This document shows, in pieces, positions 16,516 through 25,298 of a stretch of DNA of 64,000 bases. Each line of letters begins with the position of its first letter. Position 1 is the stretch's first letter. The position numbers and the translations under genes are program-made. The DNA is taken from positions 47,061-111,060 of the forward strand of contig CADAUV010000001.1 in the NCBI GenBank assembly GCA_902791235.1. Direction: 5' to 3'. The notes beneath the pieces are model-generated. The model was given only the letters and a program-made list of their open reading frames with translations. It was not told the origin of the DNA and made no database searches. The stretch comes from Oscillospiraceae bacterium (GTDB lineage: Bacteria; Bacillota; Clostridia; Oscillospirales; Acutalibacteraceae).

Positions 16516-18370
16516 AGAATACAAAGGTACAGAATTAAGTATTGATACGCTTGAAAACTATTTTGTTGAGCCAAAGTATATTTCAAAAATGCAAGATAAT
16601 AGTGTAGCTTTTGTGATTGGACAAAGAGGCACTGGTAAAACAACACTTTTAAAGCACTTGTGTTCTGTATATAATTCAAAAAGCAGTAATAAATTAGGCA
16701 TTTATTATCGTTTTGATGTGAATAAAATGCGTTCTTTTTCGGGTAGTGCACTTGAAAGAGAAGAATGGGAAGATTTATTTGCTCATTCATTCTCCATTGA
16801 AATATGTCTTAAACTAACTGAACTGATGATTTCAATGCGTAAAATCAGACCTATAAAAAACGAATCAATTATTTGTAATCGCATAAAGAAATTGTTTTTT
16901 GAAGATATTGATATTGATACTTCAAATTTTGAAGGATTACAAAAGTATTTAGAAGAAATTGATTTACTTGCTAAACGTTACAAGAGAAATCCGCGTAGAG
17001 CCTCTCAACCGTTAATTAGTGAGTGTGAGAAGACTTTTGAAGAATTCTGTCGTTTAATATCTGCTGAAGATGCATACAAAGGAACAAGTGTTCATTTTTT
17101 GTTCGACGAGTATGAAAACATGCTCGATTATCAAAAAGAGTTTGTTAACTCATGCATAAAAAATGCAACTAGTTATTATACTTATAAAATATGTGTTCGC
17201 CCATATGGTATGAATGATATGAAAACCAGAAAATCAACAGAAATCCTCAACGAAGCAGACGATTATAAAATAATCAATTATATTGATGATATCATCGGAG
17301 GAGAAGATGATGTAGCAGAATTCATGAGAAATGCATGCGCCAGAAGATTGATGGCGTACTACTCTGAACAGGAAACACCTTTTACTAATGCTGATCTAAA
17401 TATTGATAACTATTTCCCTGTAGAGTGTAGTTACGATGAATTGTATGATAGATTATCAAACAATGTAGAATATGTAAATAGCAATAAAAATAAGGTCGAG
17501 AAGATTTTTAAGCAATACAACTTGAAATATGATTTTTCTTGGGGGTTAATGCAATTAAAGCTATTCATTGCATTAAGCCAAAAACGTAATTTCAATATTT
17601 ATTCAGTGGTAGAAAGTATTAACAGTAAAGATAAAAAATACAAAGGATGGGTAAATAATTACAAAAATTCAATATTATATATGTGTTTTTCTGAATTAAA
17701 CTTACCATATGAAATGTCAGGGTTTAAAGACATAATAAAGATTTCAGGAAATGTTGTAAGATATGTTTTGGAAATATGTGATTATAGCTTTTTATGTACT
17801 AGTTTAGCATCAGATGGGAAATTCTCACCTGTAAGCGCAAAAATGCAAACTGAAGCAATTGGTAAAGTATCTAAGAGAAGATTTCAACAAATATCAACTA
17901 TTCCTAATTATGGTCAAGAAATAAAGCAAATGACTTTGGCTATTGGAATGATATTTAATATGTATCATAGGGATGAACAAATAAAACGATTTGAACCGAA
18001 CCACTTTTCTATTGAGCGTAAATCAGATAATAATTATTACAAATCTAATGTAAAGAGCGCAATGGATCTTAGTGTAACATATGGCGTGTTCGAATCTGAA
18101 CGATCCACAAAAAACCGAAGTGGTTCGGATGTTCCTATTGAGAATGAAGACTTCCATTTGCATCCTATATTAACGCCTTATTTTAATATATCGTGGAGGA
18201 AAAAACAAAAGTGTAGATTTACACTTAACGAAATGGAAGGCTTTTTATTTGGCAGTGATGAAAGGGTATCAGAATTGCTAAATAAATATAGTGCAAAAAC
18301 AAAGCAATCAATTTATGGGACAAAGGATTCTCAAATTTCTTTTGAAGCTTTACGTAAAGAGTACTTTTAA
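16499..18370 (+). CDS. ORC/CDC6-like P-loop ATPase
   Basis: 623 residues. The ATG lies inside the end of the PRTase gene, with an AAAGGAG site. Walker A is VIGQRGTGKTTLL (residues 39-51) and Walker B VHFLFDEYENML (198-209), an AAA+/STAND-like arrangement with the acidic pair of ATPases that sense ligands or DNA. The C-terminal 300 residues contain no domain I recognise but show alternating helices compatible with a winged-helix/sensor region. ORC-CDC6-like ATPases of this kind are found beside PRTase-like proteins in predicted immune operons. Likely the sensor or switch of the system. Confidence 0.75.
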   Translation: MKTPFEEYKGTELSIDTLENYFVEPKYISKMQDNSVAFVIGQRGTGKTTLLKHLCSVYNSKSSNKLGIYYRFDVNKMRSFSGSALEREEWEDLFAHSFSIEICLKLTELMISMRKIRPIKNESIICNRIKKLFFEDIDIDTSNFEGLQKYLEEIDLLAKRYKRNPRRASQPLISECEKTFEEFCRLISAEDAYKGTSVHFLFDEYENMLDYQKEFVNSCIKNATSYYTYKICVRPYGMNDMKTRKSTEILNEADDYKIINYIDDIIGGEDDVAEFMRNACARRLMAYYSEQETPFTNADLNIDNYFPVECSYDELYDRLSNNVEYVNSNKNKVEKIFKQYNLKYDFSWGLMQLKLFIALSQKRNFNIYSVVESINSKDKKYKGWVNNYKNSILYMCFSELNLPYEMSGFKDIIKISGNVVRYVLEICDYSFLCTSLASDGKFSPVSAKMQTEAIGKVSKRRFQQISTIPNYGQEIKQMTLAIGMIFNMYHRDEQIKRFEPNHFSIERKSDNNYYKSNVKSAMDLSVTYGVFESERSTKNRSGSDVPIENEDFHLHPILTPYFNISWRKKQKCRFTLNEMEGFLFGSDERVSELLNKYSAKTKQSIYGTKDSQISFEALRKEYF

Positions 18371-18385
18371 TTGGAGATAAAAACA

Positions 18386-19363
18386 ATGTATGCTAATAGA
18401 GAATACTCATTTGACTATTTTATGCAAAATGTTTATAATAATGAATATGTTATAATAACCACCAATTTATCTAACGAACGTTCTAAAAAATTAATAGATA
18501 GCATCCCAAAATGTCGATTTATCGAGGTTTTCTATACGGTATCTATGAGTTTGGAAAAAACTATTGATGATGAATTCCGTGTAGAAACCAATTATAATAG
18601 CATTATTAATAACAACAATTATAAATCATTAGATAAAGGGTTATTTGATTTTGTTCAAATATTGAACGAGAAGCATAAAAAAATAATAATAGATATTTCA
18701 AGTTTTCATCTGAGATTCTTAGGTGCTTTTTTGGCAGCAATATATGGTTGTAAGTGGGAGTCTATTATATGTACCTATACTGAACCAACAGCATATCCGA
18801 GAGCTAAAGAGATATCACCAACTGGGTACAACAAAAACGTATCAATCGGAGGCTTTGATTTAAACAGTAGTTTTTGGGGATATGGTGAAATACCAAATTT
18901 AAAAACAGTAACCAATGGACACGACAATTTTGTTTGGATTGTGTTTTTGGGTTTTGAAGGGAAAAGAGCGGATTCGGTATATACGGAAATATCAGATGAT
19001 GTTAAAAATGTTATCCCGGTTATTACATATCCCTCTATCCATCCCGGTTGGGCAAATTATGCTTTCGATGCAAATCAGCTTTTATTTGAAAAAACAAAAA
19101 AGTATAGTCCTGATATTCAATATACAGACGCAACAAATCCATTTGCAGCATATAATTTTATCGAAGCTGTAGAAAAAGATCATAATAAGCAGCATATTAT
19201 TATATCGCCATTAGGGACAAGACCTGTTTCATTAGGTGCAATACTGTATGCGGTAAAGCATGAAGAAGCCGAAATCTATTTTGACACGCCAAAAGAATCT
19301 AGTAGTAATATTGTCAATGTTGGAAATATACATGTTTATGATATATTATCATTTTATAATTAG
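18386..19363 (+). CDS. Uncharacterised protein with Rossmann-like strands, system component
   Basis: 325 residues from the ATG at 18386 (GGAG site nine bases upstream); the TTG at 18371 directly after the ATPase stop is an alternative. No family recognised. Hydrophobic strands followed by small-residue turns recur: EYVIITTNL near the start, KKIIIDISSFHLRFLGAFLA, FVWIVFLGFEG and HIIISPLGTRPVSLGAILYA near the end. The last resembles a nucleotide-binding turn. No membrane segment, no obvious nuclease motif. It could be the ligand-sensing or effector partner of the PRTase and ATPase. Confidence 0.6.
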   Translation: MYANREYSFDYFMQNVYNNEYVIITTNLSNERSKKLIDSIPKCRFIEVFYTVSMSLEKTIDDEFRVETNYNSIINNNNYKSLDKGLFDFVQILNEKHKKIIIDISSFHLRFLGAFLAAIYGCKWESIICTYTEPTAYPRAKEISPTGYNKNVSIGGFDLNSSFWGYGEIPNLKTVTNGHDNFVWIVFLGFEGKRADSVYTEISDDVKNVIPVITYPSIHPGWANYAFDANQLLFEKTKKYSPDIQYTDATNPFAAYNFIEAVEKDHNKQHIIISPLGTRPVSLGAILYAVKHEEAEIYFDTPKESSSNIVNVGNIHVYDILSFYN

Positions 19364-19383
19364 TATTAAAAGGAGCGAACCAT

Positions 19384-19842
19384 ATGGTTAGAAATGTTTT
19401 ATTAGTTCTTAATCAAACGTGTAGCAATAATGGAATGGAAATTAAAGATATTGTCACTTCGGCAATTAGCATTATTACACTTTTTTTAAATATATTATTT
19501 TATATTATTATTGCTCCTCGAATAGGCTTTCGTTTTCAAAAGAAAGATGAATTATTTAAAACTGCTTCAGAATTTTTGGCTTTCCTGTCTGAAATTAATT
19601 CATACGATAGTTTTGATGGAATTCCGACAAAAGTTAAGAAGTATTGTGTATCTATAAAGCTGTTGTTTAAAGACGGAGAAACACCAGAAGAATTGACCAA
19701 TTGTATGGAAAAAGTTTATCAGATGGTAAAATCAAGAAAGAATATAGAAACTATAGAGGATATCGAACGGTGGGAAACAGAATTTCGAGCAGAGACTCAC
19801 ACTTTGAGAAAAGAACTTGCAAAATACACGGGTATATTTTAG
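19384..19842 (+). CDS. Small membrane-anchored protein, possible effector
   Basis: 152 residues, ATG at 19384 with an AAAAGGAG site. One or two closely spaced hydrophobic stretches (IVTSAISIITLFLNILFYII, residues 20-40) are followed by a charged helical tail of about 110 residues. Small transmembrane proteins at the end of immune operons are often membrane-disrupting effectors or anchors. Alternatively a starting ATG at 19435 would still keep the membrane segment. Last gene before the terminator at 19887. Confidence 0.65.
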   Translation: MVRNVLLVLNQTCSNNGMEIKDIVTSAISIITLFLNILFYIIIAPRIGFRFQKKDELFKTASEFLAFLSEINSYDSFDGIPTKVKKYCVSIKLLFKDGETPEELTNCMEKVYQMVKSRKNIETIEDIERWETEFRAETHTLRKELAKYTGIF

Positions 19843-19886
19843 TAGTATCGTATTTGTATAATTGACAGTTAATATCAGATAAATAA

Positions 19887-19930
19887 ATACCCCTTATAGC
19901 CACTGGAAAGTGACTATAAGGGGTATTATT
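19887..19930 (+). terminator. Terminator of the five-gene system (bidirectional)
   Basis: ATACCCCTTATAG / CTATAAGGGGTAT long stem with an inner CACT/AGTG extension, followed by TATTATTGT. It also serves the convergent XRE gene. Confidence 0.85.
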
Positions 19931-19973
19931 GTAATATTTGTTTAATAATAGGCTTAAAGAGTTAGAATATAAT

Positions 19974-20216
19974 TTACTCGATTTCCTGTTCAATATTGTT
20001 GAACAAATCGTCGTCAAAGAATTCTCGTATTGTAATTTCGAGTCCGTCGCAGATTTTTTGCAGGGAGACAACTCCGGGGTTTTGGCTTTTTGTGTTGAGC
20101 ATACTGTAAATTGTTGACGGATTAACACCGCTTAAATTGCCTAGAGCATTTATGGCAATCCCTCGTTCTTTGCAAAGGTTTGTAATTCTCTGTGCAACTG
20201 CTTCCTTTATTTTCAT
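19974..20216 (-). CDS. Small XRE-family regulator
   Basis: 80 residues from the ATG at 20216; longer in-frame starts would cover the divergent promoter. Nearly the whole protein is one helix-turn-helix (AINALGNLSGVNPSTIYSMLN) with a short acidic tail, a form common in mobile elements of Clostridia. It is divergent from the metallophosphoesterase gene and faces two palindromes, and so probably represses that operon or itself. Confidence 0.85.
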   Translation of the reverse strand: MKIKEAVAQRITNLCKERGIAINALGNLSGVNPSTIYSMLNTKSQNPGVVSLQKICDGLEITIREFFDDDLFNNIEQEIE

Positions 20217-20262
20217 TACTATCACCCATATTAGTTTGATAGTAAAATTGTAAAACATTCTG

Positions 20263-20288
20263 CGATATATCGAGTGGGATATATCCCA
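20263..20288. promoter_or_regulatory. Two adjacent palindromes, probable XRE operators
   Basis: CGATATATCG at 20263-20272 and TGGGATATATCCCA at 20275-20288, both perfect, sharing the GATATATC core. They lie between the divergent XRE and phosphoesterase genes, just before the -35 box at 20297. Confidence 0.65.
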
Positions 20289-20296
20289 AATCGCTG

Positions 20297-20325
20297 TTGA
20301 CAGCACAGGCTATATTTTGTAAAAT
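20297..20325 (+). promoter_or_regulatory. Promoter of the phosphoesterase-ABC operon
   Basis: TTGACA (20297-20302), 17-base spacer, TAAAAT (20320-20325), 29 bases before the ATG. Confidence 0.7.
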
Positions 20326-20354
20326 AAAAGTATCTTTTCAAAGGAGCGATTATC

Positions 20355-21410
20355 ATGGCTAACAAGAAAAAGCAAATCATTAAAGTTATAGCGACTATTC
20401 TTGCGGTAGTATTGTTATTTGTTGGTTCTTTTGGCGGTTATTTGTTATACCGTTTTAATTGTGATAAATCCTCTGACTATGGTTTTGTATCTAATGATTA
20501 CAACAACATTTATAAACAGCAGGTGGCAACCTATGATGTTGGTAATGACGGAGAATTTGATGTGCTGAAAATCAATGACACTCATTTTTATAACGGTATT
20601 TGTGAAGATGACAAGCACACACTCTCTGATTTAAAAACCATTCTTGACAAAACGCCCGTTGATTTTATTGTAGTAAACGGAGACTTGGTTGAGGGCTTTA
20701 ACCTGAAATCGGATTATGACAAATACAAGGCAATTGATTTATTTGCAGATATGATTGAAAACTATAACACTCCTTGGACATTTGCTCCCGGAAACAATGA
20801 CGGCGAAATTGACGGTGATAATGATGCGATTATTGCCTTTATGATGGAGTATCCTCATTTCGTATATGGAAACTCCGAAGGCGTTTACGGGGATATGCAG
20901 TTTTTTGTTGACCTCACATATAATGGCGAGCTAGCACATTCGCTTGCTATTCTTGATTCCGGTATGAGAAAGCCGAAGGCAATCGGCAAATATGAGTATA
21001 TTCAGGAAAGCCAGATTAATTGGCTCCTTGACGGTATTAATGAGAGAAAAGTGCCGACAAGTGTTTTCTTTCATATGCCCGTTCCTTCCTTTGAATCAGC
21101 CTTTGACAACGGCGAAGCATACGAAGGTTTTACGATGTACAAAACCTATCCATATACAGATATTCCGAAGAATGTGTTATTTGATGACATGACGAAAGAT
21201 AATGAATATATCTCGCTCATTTCCTGCGCACATCAGCACAGCAATAATATGTGTTCGTTTTATGAGGGAAGATGGTATCAGCTAAGCTCAGTCAGCGGAT
21301 ACAGCGCAGGCAGAGATGATTTTATTGTGCCTTCCGTTACGCTGACAAAAATTGACGTTACCGCTGATAACGCAAAGGATATGTATATCTTTGAAAAAAT
21401 AACAGCTTGA
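20355..21410 (+). CDS. Membrane-anchored metallophosphoesterase (calcineurin-like)
   Basis: 351 residues. An N-terminal signal anchor (IIKVIATILAVVLLFVGSFGGYLL) puts the catalytic domain outside the cell. Metal-binding motifs of the calcineurin fold are present in order: NDTH near residue 73, VVNGDL, APGNNDGE, FFHMP and CAHQHSN. The substrate is unknown; the family includes phosphodiesterases, nucleotidases and purple-acid-phosphatase-like proteins. It heads a transcription unit with two ABC exporter genes, which suggests it acts on an exported or external compound. Confidence 0.85.
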   Translation: MANKKKQIIKVIATILAVVLLFVGSFGGYLLYRFNCDKSSDYGFVSNDYNNIYKQQVATYDVGNDGEFDVLKINDTHFYNGICEDDKHTLSDLKTILDKTPVDFIVVNGDLVEGFNLKSDYDKYKAIDLFADMIENYNTPWTFAPGNNDGEIDGDNDAIIAFMMEYPHFVYGNSEGVYGDMQFFVDLTYNGELAHSLAILDSGMRKPKAIGKYEYIQESQINWLLDGINERKVPTSVFFHMPVPSFESAFDNGEAYEGFTMYKTYPYTDIPKNVLFDDMTKDNEYISLISCAHQHSNNMCSFYEGRWYQLSSVSGYSAGRDDFIVPSVTLTKIDVTADNAKDMYIFEKITA

Positions 21411-21444
21411 TACATATTACACAAATTTCGAAAGGAGGAATACT

Positions 21445-23223
21445 GTGAAGGACAATTTCAGATATATGCTTTCTAATTGGCTGAAATGGGACAAAAAGAG
21501 TTTGAAGTTCTTTTTCCTGTGGGTGCCGGCGTTAGTGTTGCAGCCGTTGGTTACGGCATACATACCGAAAGCGATGATTGACGCAATTAACAAGGGTGTT
21601 ACTGTGCAGAACATGACGGTCATCGTTGCTCTTCTGAGCTTGCTTTTAACGCTGACGATTTGGCTTGATCCGTTTATGAAGGAGCTTGTCAGAGGCGGTG
21701 CAAGAATTGTTAGAATGCGCTATGCTGTGATGGCATTTCGTAAAACGCTTTCCACCGATTATGTGAACATTGAAAGCCTTGAGGGCAGAGAGAAGCAGAA
21801 ACGGGCAGAGGGCTTTTATAACGCAAGGTTTTCTACGGGCGCTATGTTCGTTGAACAGTGCGCCAATCTTCTTGTTTGTATTATCGGCGTAATTGCTTCG
21901 TCCGTACTGCTTTATAAAATCAATGCTTTTATGATTTTGTTAGTGCTGGGAACCTGCATCTGTGAATTTTTTCTTCTTAAGTTTCTTAACACAAAACAAA
22001 AGGAAACAACGGATAATTATTTAAAGCTTTCGGGCAAATTTGAATACTTTTACAATCTTTCAAAGAACGCTGAGGCTTCAAAGGATATTAAAATCTACGG
22101 CTTTTCGGATTATCTGATGAAAGCCGCAGCGGAGTTTATTTATAAGATTGAAAGGCTTAATTCAATATACACAAAGCAGAGTGCGGCTATCAGCGGAGTG
22201 AGAGCACTGCTTAACCTTATCCGCGAGCTTGTCGCCTATGCTTATTTAGTTTATCTTGTGTTCAACAATCGTCTTTCCGTTTCAGATTTTATTTTCTGCT
22301 TCGGCATTATTACCGGCTTTACAAATTGGGTAATGAATTTTGTTTACGGCTATATGTGGATGAAGCTTTGTTGTAATGAATGTGCGCAGTACAGAAGCTT
22401 TATTGAAGAAGAAAACGAAAGCGTTGGTAAGCCCGATATTGATTTCAGCGAGGTAGATTCGATTGAATTCAAAGACGTATCCTTTACTTATCCAGCAAGC
22501 GATACCGAAACGATAAGGAATATGTCCTTTAAGGTAAACAAAGGCGAGAATATTGCTATCGTAGGCGAAAATGGTGCAGGTAAAACAACGGCTATTAAGC
22601 TGCTTTGCGGACTATATTATCCGAGCAAGGGCGATGTTCTGATTAACGGCAAAAACAGCCGTGAGTTTTCCTCCGAAAGCTATTTCAATCTGTTTTCCGC
22701 CGTTTTTCAGGATTACTGCTTTATGCCGATGACGGTAGCGGAAAACATTACCGCCGAACAAGAATTTGATAAAGACCGACTGTTTGCCGCTTTTGATAAG
22801 GCGGGTATTACCGATAAAATAAATACCCTTCCCGAAAAAGAAAACACCTTAATGGTGAAAGAGGTATATAAAAATGCCGCAGATTTTTCCGGCGGTGAAA
22901 AGCAAAAGCTATTACTTGCAAAAGCTATTTACAAGAATGCTCCTGTTCTTATCCTTGATGAGCCGACAGCGGCGCTTGACCCGATAAGCGAAAATGAACT
23001 GTATCTCAAATATAACGAACTGACGCAGGACAAAATCTCCTTCTTTATTTCGCACCGTCTTTCCTCAACCCGTTTCTGCGACAGAATTCTTTTCATCAAA
23101 GACGGTGCGATTGCGGAAAGCGGTACGCATGAGGAACTGATGGCGTTAAAGGGCGCTTATTACAGAATGTACCAAACCCAGAGCATGTATTATAAGGAAA
23201 TGGGGGTGGCAGTATATGAGTAA
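21445..23223 (+). CDS. ABC exporter half-transporter (membrane plus ATPase), subunit 1
   Basis: 592 residues, GTG start with an AAAGGAGG site. About 330 residues of membrane domain with several hydrophobic helices precede the nucleotide-binding domain: Walker A VGENGAGKTTAI, signature FSGGEKQKL, Walker B LILDEPTAALD, H-loop ISHRLSS. It overlaps the next half-transporter by eight bases, so the two very probably form a heterodimer. Substrate cannot be assigned; the context (AraC, phosphotransferase, hydrolase, phosphoesterase) suggests a peptide, lipid or antibiotic. Confidence 0.9.
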   Translation: MKDNFRYMLSNWLKWDKKSLKFFFLWVPALVLQPLVTAYIPKAMIDAINKGVTVQNMTVIVALLSLLLTLTIWLDPFMKELVRGGARIVRMRYAVMAFRKTLSTDYVNIESLEGREKQKRAEGFYNARFSTGAMFVEQCANLLVCIIGVIASSVLLYKINAFMILLVLGTCICEFFLLKFLNTKQKETTDNYLKLSGKFEYFYNLSKNAEASKDIKIYGFSDYLMKAAAEFIYKIERLNSIYTKQSAAISGVRALLNLIRELVAYAYLVYLVFNNRLSVSDFIFCFGIITGFTNWVMNFVYGYMWMKLCCNECAQYRSFIEEENESVGKPDIDFSEVDSIEFKDVSFTYPASDTETIRNMSFKVNKGENIAIVGENGAGKTTAIKLLCGLYYPSKGDVLINGKNSREFSSESYFNLFSAVFQDYCFMPMTVAENITAEQEFDKDRLFAAFDKAGITDKINTLPEKENTLMVKEVYKNAADFSGGEKQKLLLAKAIYKNAPVLILDEPTAALDPISENELYLKYNELTQDKISFFISHRLSSTRFCDRILFIKDGAIAESGTHEELMALKGAYYRMYQTQSMYYKEMGVAVYE

Positions 23224-25039
23224 CGCAAAACTTATTGCAAAAATGTATAAAGAGATCCACTTCCTTGACCGCAGCATTTTATCTGCCTCCCTTGTGCAGG
23301 CGGTTGTTGACAGCATTAAGCCCTTTATTAACATTTGGTTTTCGGCAAGATTGATTATGCTTCTTACTGAAAAGGCAGATTTAAAAACACTGATAATAAC
23401 CATAGCGGCGGCGCTAAGCATAAATGTTATACTTTTTTTCCTTAATTCATTTTTGGATCACTATAACAATATCCGACGTATGACTCTGCTTGACCTTGAG
23501 AATAAAAAGGTCGAGGAAAAGCTGTATAATGCGGACTATGCACTGCTGAATGACAGCGAATTTAAAGAACTTTTGCATCGTCACGAGGAAGCGGGCAAGA
23601 GTCGCTGGGCAAGGCTACCGTACTTTATGTGGACAACGCTGCAATTTGCAAGAGGCGTGCTGACCACGATTATTTCGTTTATTATTATCATTCCGCTTCT
23701 CAAGATAGGTTTTGTCAGAACGGGCAATACCTTCTTTGAAAGGCCGCTGTTTATCGTTACCATTGTTGCGGCGATTGCTGTTATGGCGGTGGTAATACTG
23801 ATTGTTGCGTCAAAGATAAACAAGTCCTATCTCGAAGCGAATGAAAAGTACGCCGAACTTGACCGTATTTTTTATTCCTTTATCGACATTTTAGGTGACT
23901 ACAAAACGGGTAAGGAAATAAGGCTGTATAAAGAGCAGAACCTAATTGACAATATTGCAACGCAAAAGATACTGACTGACGGTGAGATAACGCTCCGCAA
24001 AATATCAATGAGAACGGCAAAATCAAGCTCGTTTATTGCCATTCTCGGGGCGTTAGTCGGCTTCGGCGTGTACCTGTTCATCGGCGTTAAGGGCTTGTTC
24101 GGACTGTTCGGTATTGGCTCGCTCGTATTGTACTGTGGTTCGTTTATGCAGATTATCAGCGGTATTATGATGTTCGCAAATACGCTTGGCAAACTGAAAG
24201 AGATATTACCGCTTGCAAGGGATTATTTCAAAATTTTGGAAGCCGAAAGCACAATGATTTACGGCAACCGTGAGCTTGATTTAACCAACGGCTTTGAGAT
24301 TGAGTTCAACAATGTTTCGTTCAAATATCCGAAAAGCGATATTTATGCACTGAAACATATCAACCTTAAAATCAGCAACGGCGAAAAGCTTGCGGTTGTC
24401 GGCAGAAACGGCAGCGGTAAAACTACTTTTATCAAGTTGCTTTGTCGCCTCTATGATGTTGATGAGGGTGAAATTCTTATTAACGGCATCAACATAAAAG
24501 AATATACTCGGAATAGTCTGAACAATCTTTATTCTGTTGTTTTTCAGGATTACAAAATCTTATCATTGACCGTTGCAGACAATATTTCAGCAGGCGCTGA
24601 TTGCGATAGCGAAGGATTGTATTCTGCACTTGATAAAGCAAATATCAGGGAAAGAATTGAAGTAATGCCGCAAAAAGAAAAGACTTATCTATATAAGGAT
24701 TTAGACAAGTCCGGTGTTGAAATATCAGGCGGCGAAGCACAGAAGCTGGCGCTTGCCAGAGCGTTATACAAGGATTCACCGATTGTGATTCTTGACGAGC
24801 CGACAGCAGCGCTCGACCCGATTGCAGAAAATGAAATATACAGCCGATTCAATTCGTTTGTGGAAAACAAAACGGCAATCTATATTTCACATCGTTTATC
24901 AAGCTGTGCTTTCTGCGACAGAATCGCCGTGTTTGATAATGCCGAGCTTGTTGAAACAGGCACGCATAATGAGCTTGTATCAGCAAACGGAAGATATGCA
25001 GAACTCTGGAACGCACAGGCAAGTTACTATTTAGAATAA
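23216..25039 (+). CDS. ABC exporter half-transporter, subunit 2
   Basis: 607 residues, ATG inside the end of the first subunit gene. Same architecture: membrane domain with hydrophobic helices (for example ILGALVGFGVYLFIGVKG), then Walker A VGRNGSGKTTFI, signature ISGGEAQKL, Walker B VILDEPTAALD, H-loop ISHRLSS. Both nucleotide-binding sites look complete, unlike many heterodimeric exporters with one degenerate site. Its stop is followed immediately by copy 2 of the repeat that also ends the hydrolase gene. Confidence 0.9.
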   Translation: MSNAKLIAKMYKEIHFLDRSILSASLVQAVVDSIKPFINIWFSARLIMLLTEKADLKTLIITIAAALSINVILFFLNSFLDHYNNIRRMTLLDLENKKVEEKLYNADYALLNDSEFKELLHRHEEAGKSRWARLPYFMWTTLQFARGVLTTIISFIIIIPLLKIGFVRTGNTFFERPLFIVTIVAAIAVMAVVILIVASKINKSYLEANEKYAELDRIFYSFIDILGDYKTGKEIRLYKEQNLIDNIATQKILTDGEITLRKISMRTAKSSSFIAILGALVGFGVYLFIGVKGLFGLFGIGSLVLYCGSFMQIISGIMMFANTLGKLKEILPLARDYFKILEAESTMIYGNRELDLTNGFEIEFNNVSFKYPKSDIYALKHINLKISNGEKLAVVGRNGSGKTTFIKLLCRLYDVDEGEILINGINIKEYTRNSLNNLYSVVFQDYKILSLTVADNISAGADCDSEGLYSALDKANIRERIEVMPQKEKTYLYKDLDKSGVEISGGEAQKLALARALYKDSPIVILDEPTAALDPIAENEIYSRFNSFVENKTAIYISHRLSSCAFCDRIAVFDNAELVETGTHNELVSANGRYAELWNAQASYYLE

Positions 25040-25040
25040 A

Positions 25041-25160
25041 CATTTAGAAACCAATTTTTAAGGGTAGCAATGATATACCATTGCTACCCTCATTTTGACA
25101 TCTTGAAAAGCAGTATTCATGCGGGTTCCAGAGCCCTTAAATGCTTACTTTATAAACCTA
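25041..25160 (+). repeat. Post-operon repeat, copy 2 (terminator plus second hairpin)
   Basis: Counterpart of 13971-14090. The terminator stem is AAGGGTAGCAATG / CATTGCTACCCTC and the second hairpin GGGTTC-CA-GAGCCC. Differences between copies keep pairing in both hairpins (G-T to G-C; T-G to C-G), so the RNA structure appears conserved. Confidence 0.85.
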
Positions 25161-25252
25161 TTATTAATTGTTTCCAATATTATTTTGTAATAGAACTAAA
25201 TGTATTATTGCAAAAAATCAGCAAATAATTATAAGTGTAGTTGCAATTTTTG

Positions 25253-25281
25253 TTGACAATTATTAAAAGTATAGTTATAAT
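25253..25281 (+). promoter_or_regulatory. Consensus promoter of the AAA ATPase gene
   Basis: TTGACA (25253-25258), 17-base spacer, TATAAT (25276-25281), both perfect; AGGTGAT ribosome site follows. Confidence 0.8.
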
Positions 25282-25298
25282 AATCTTGAGGTGATACA

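Noticed and set aside
13971-25160. Terminal repeats of a transposon bounding 14-25 kb
   Set aside because: The copies are direct repeats, sit behind stop codons, contain terminators, and no transposase lies between them.
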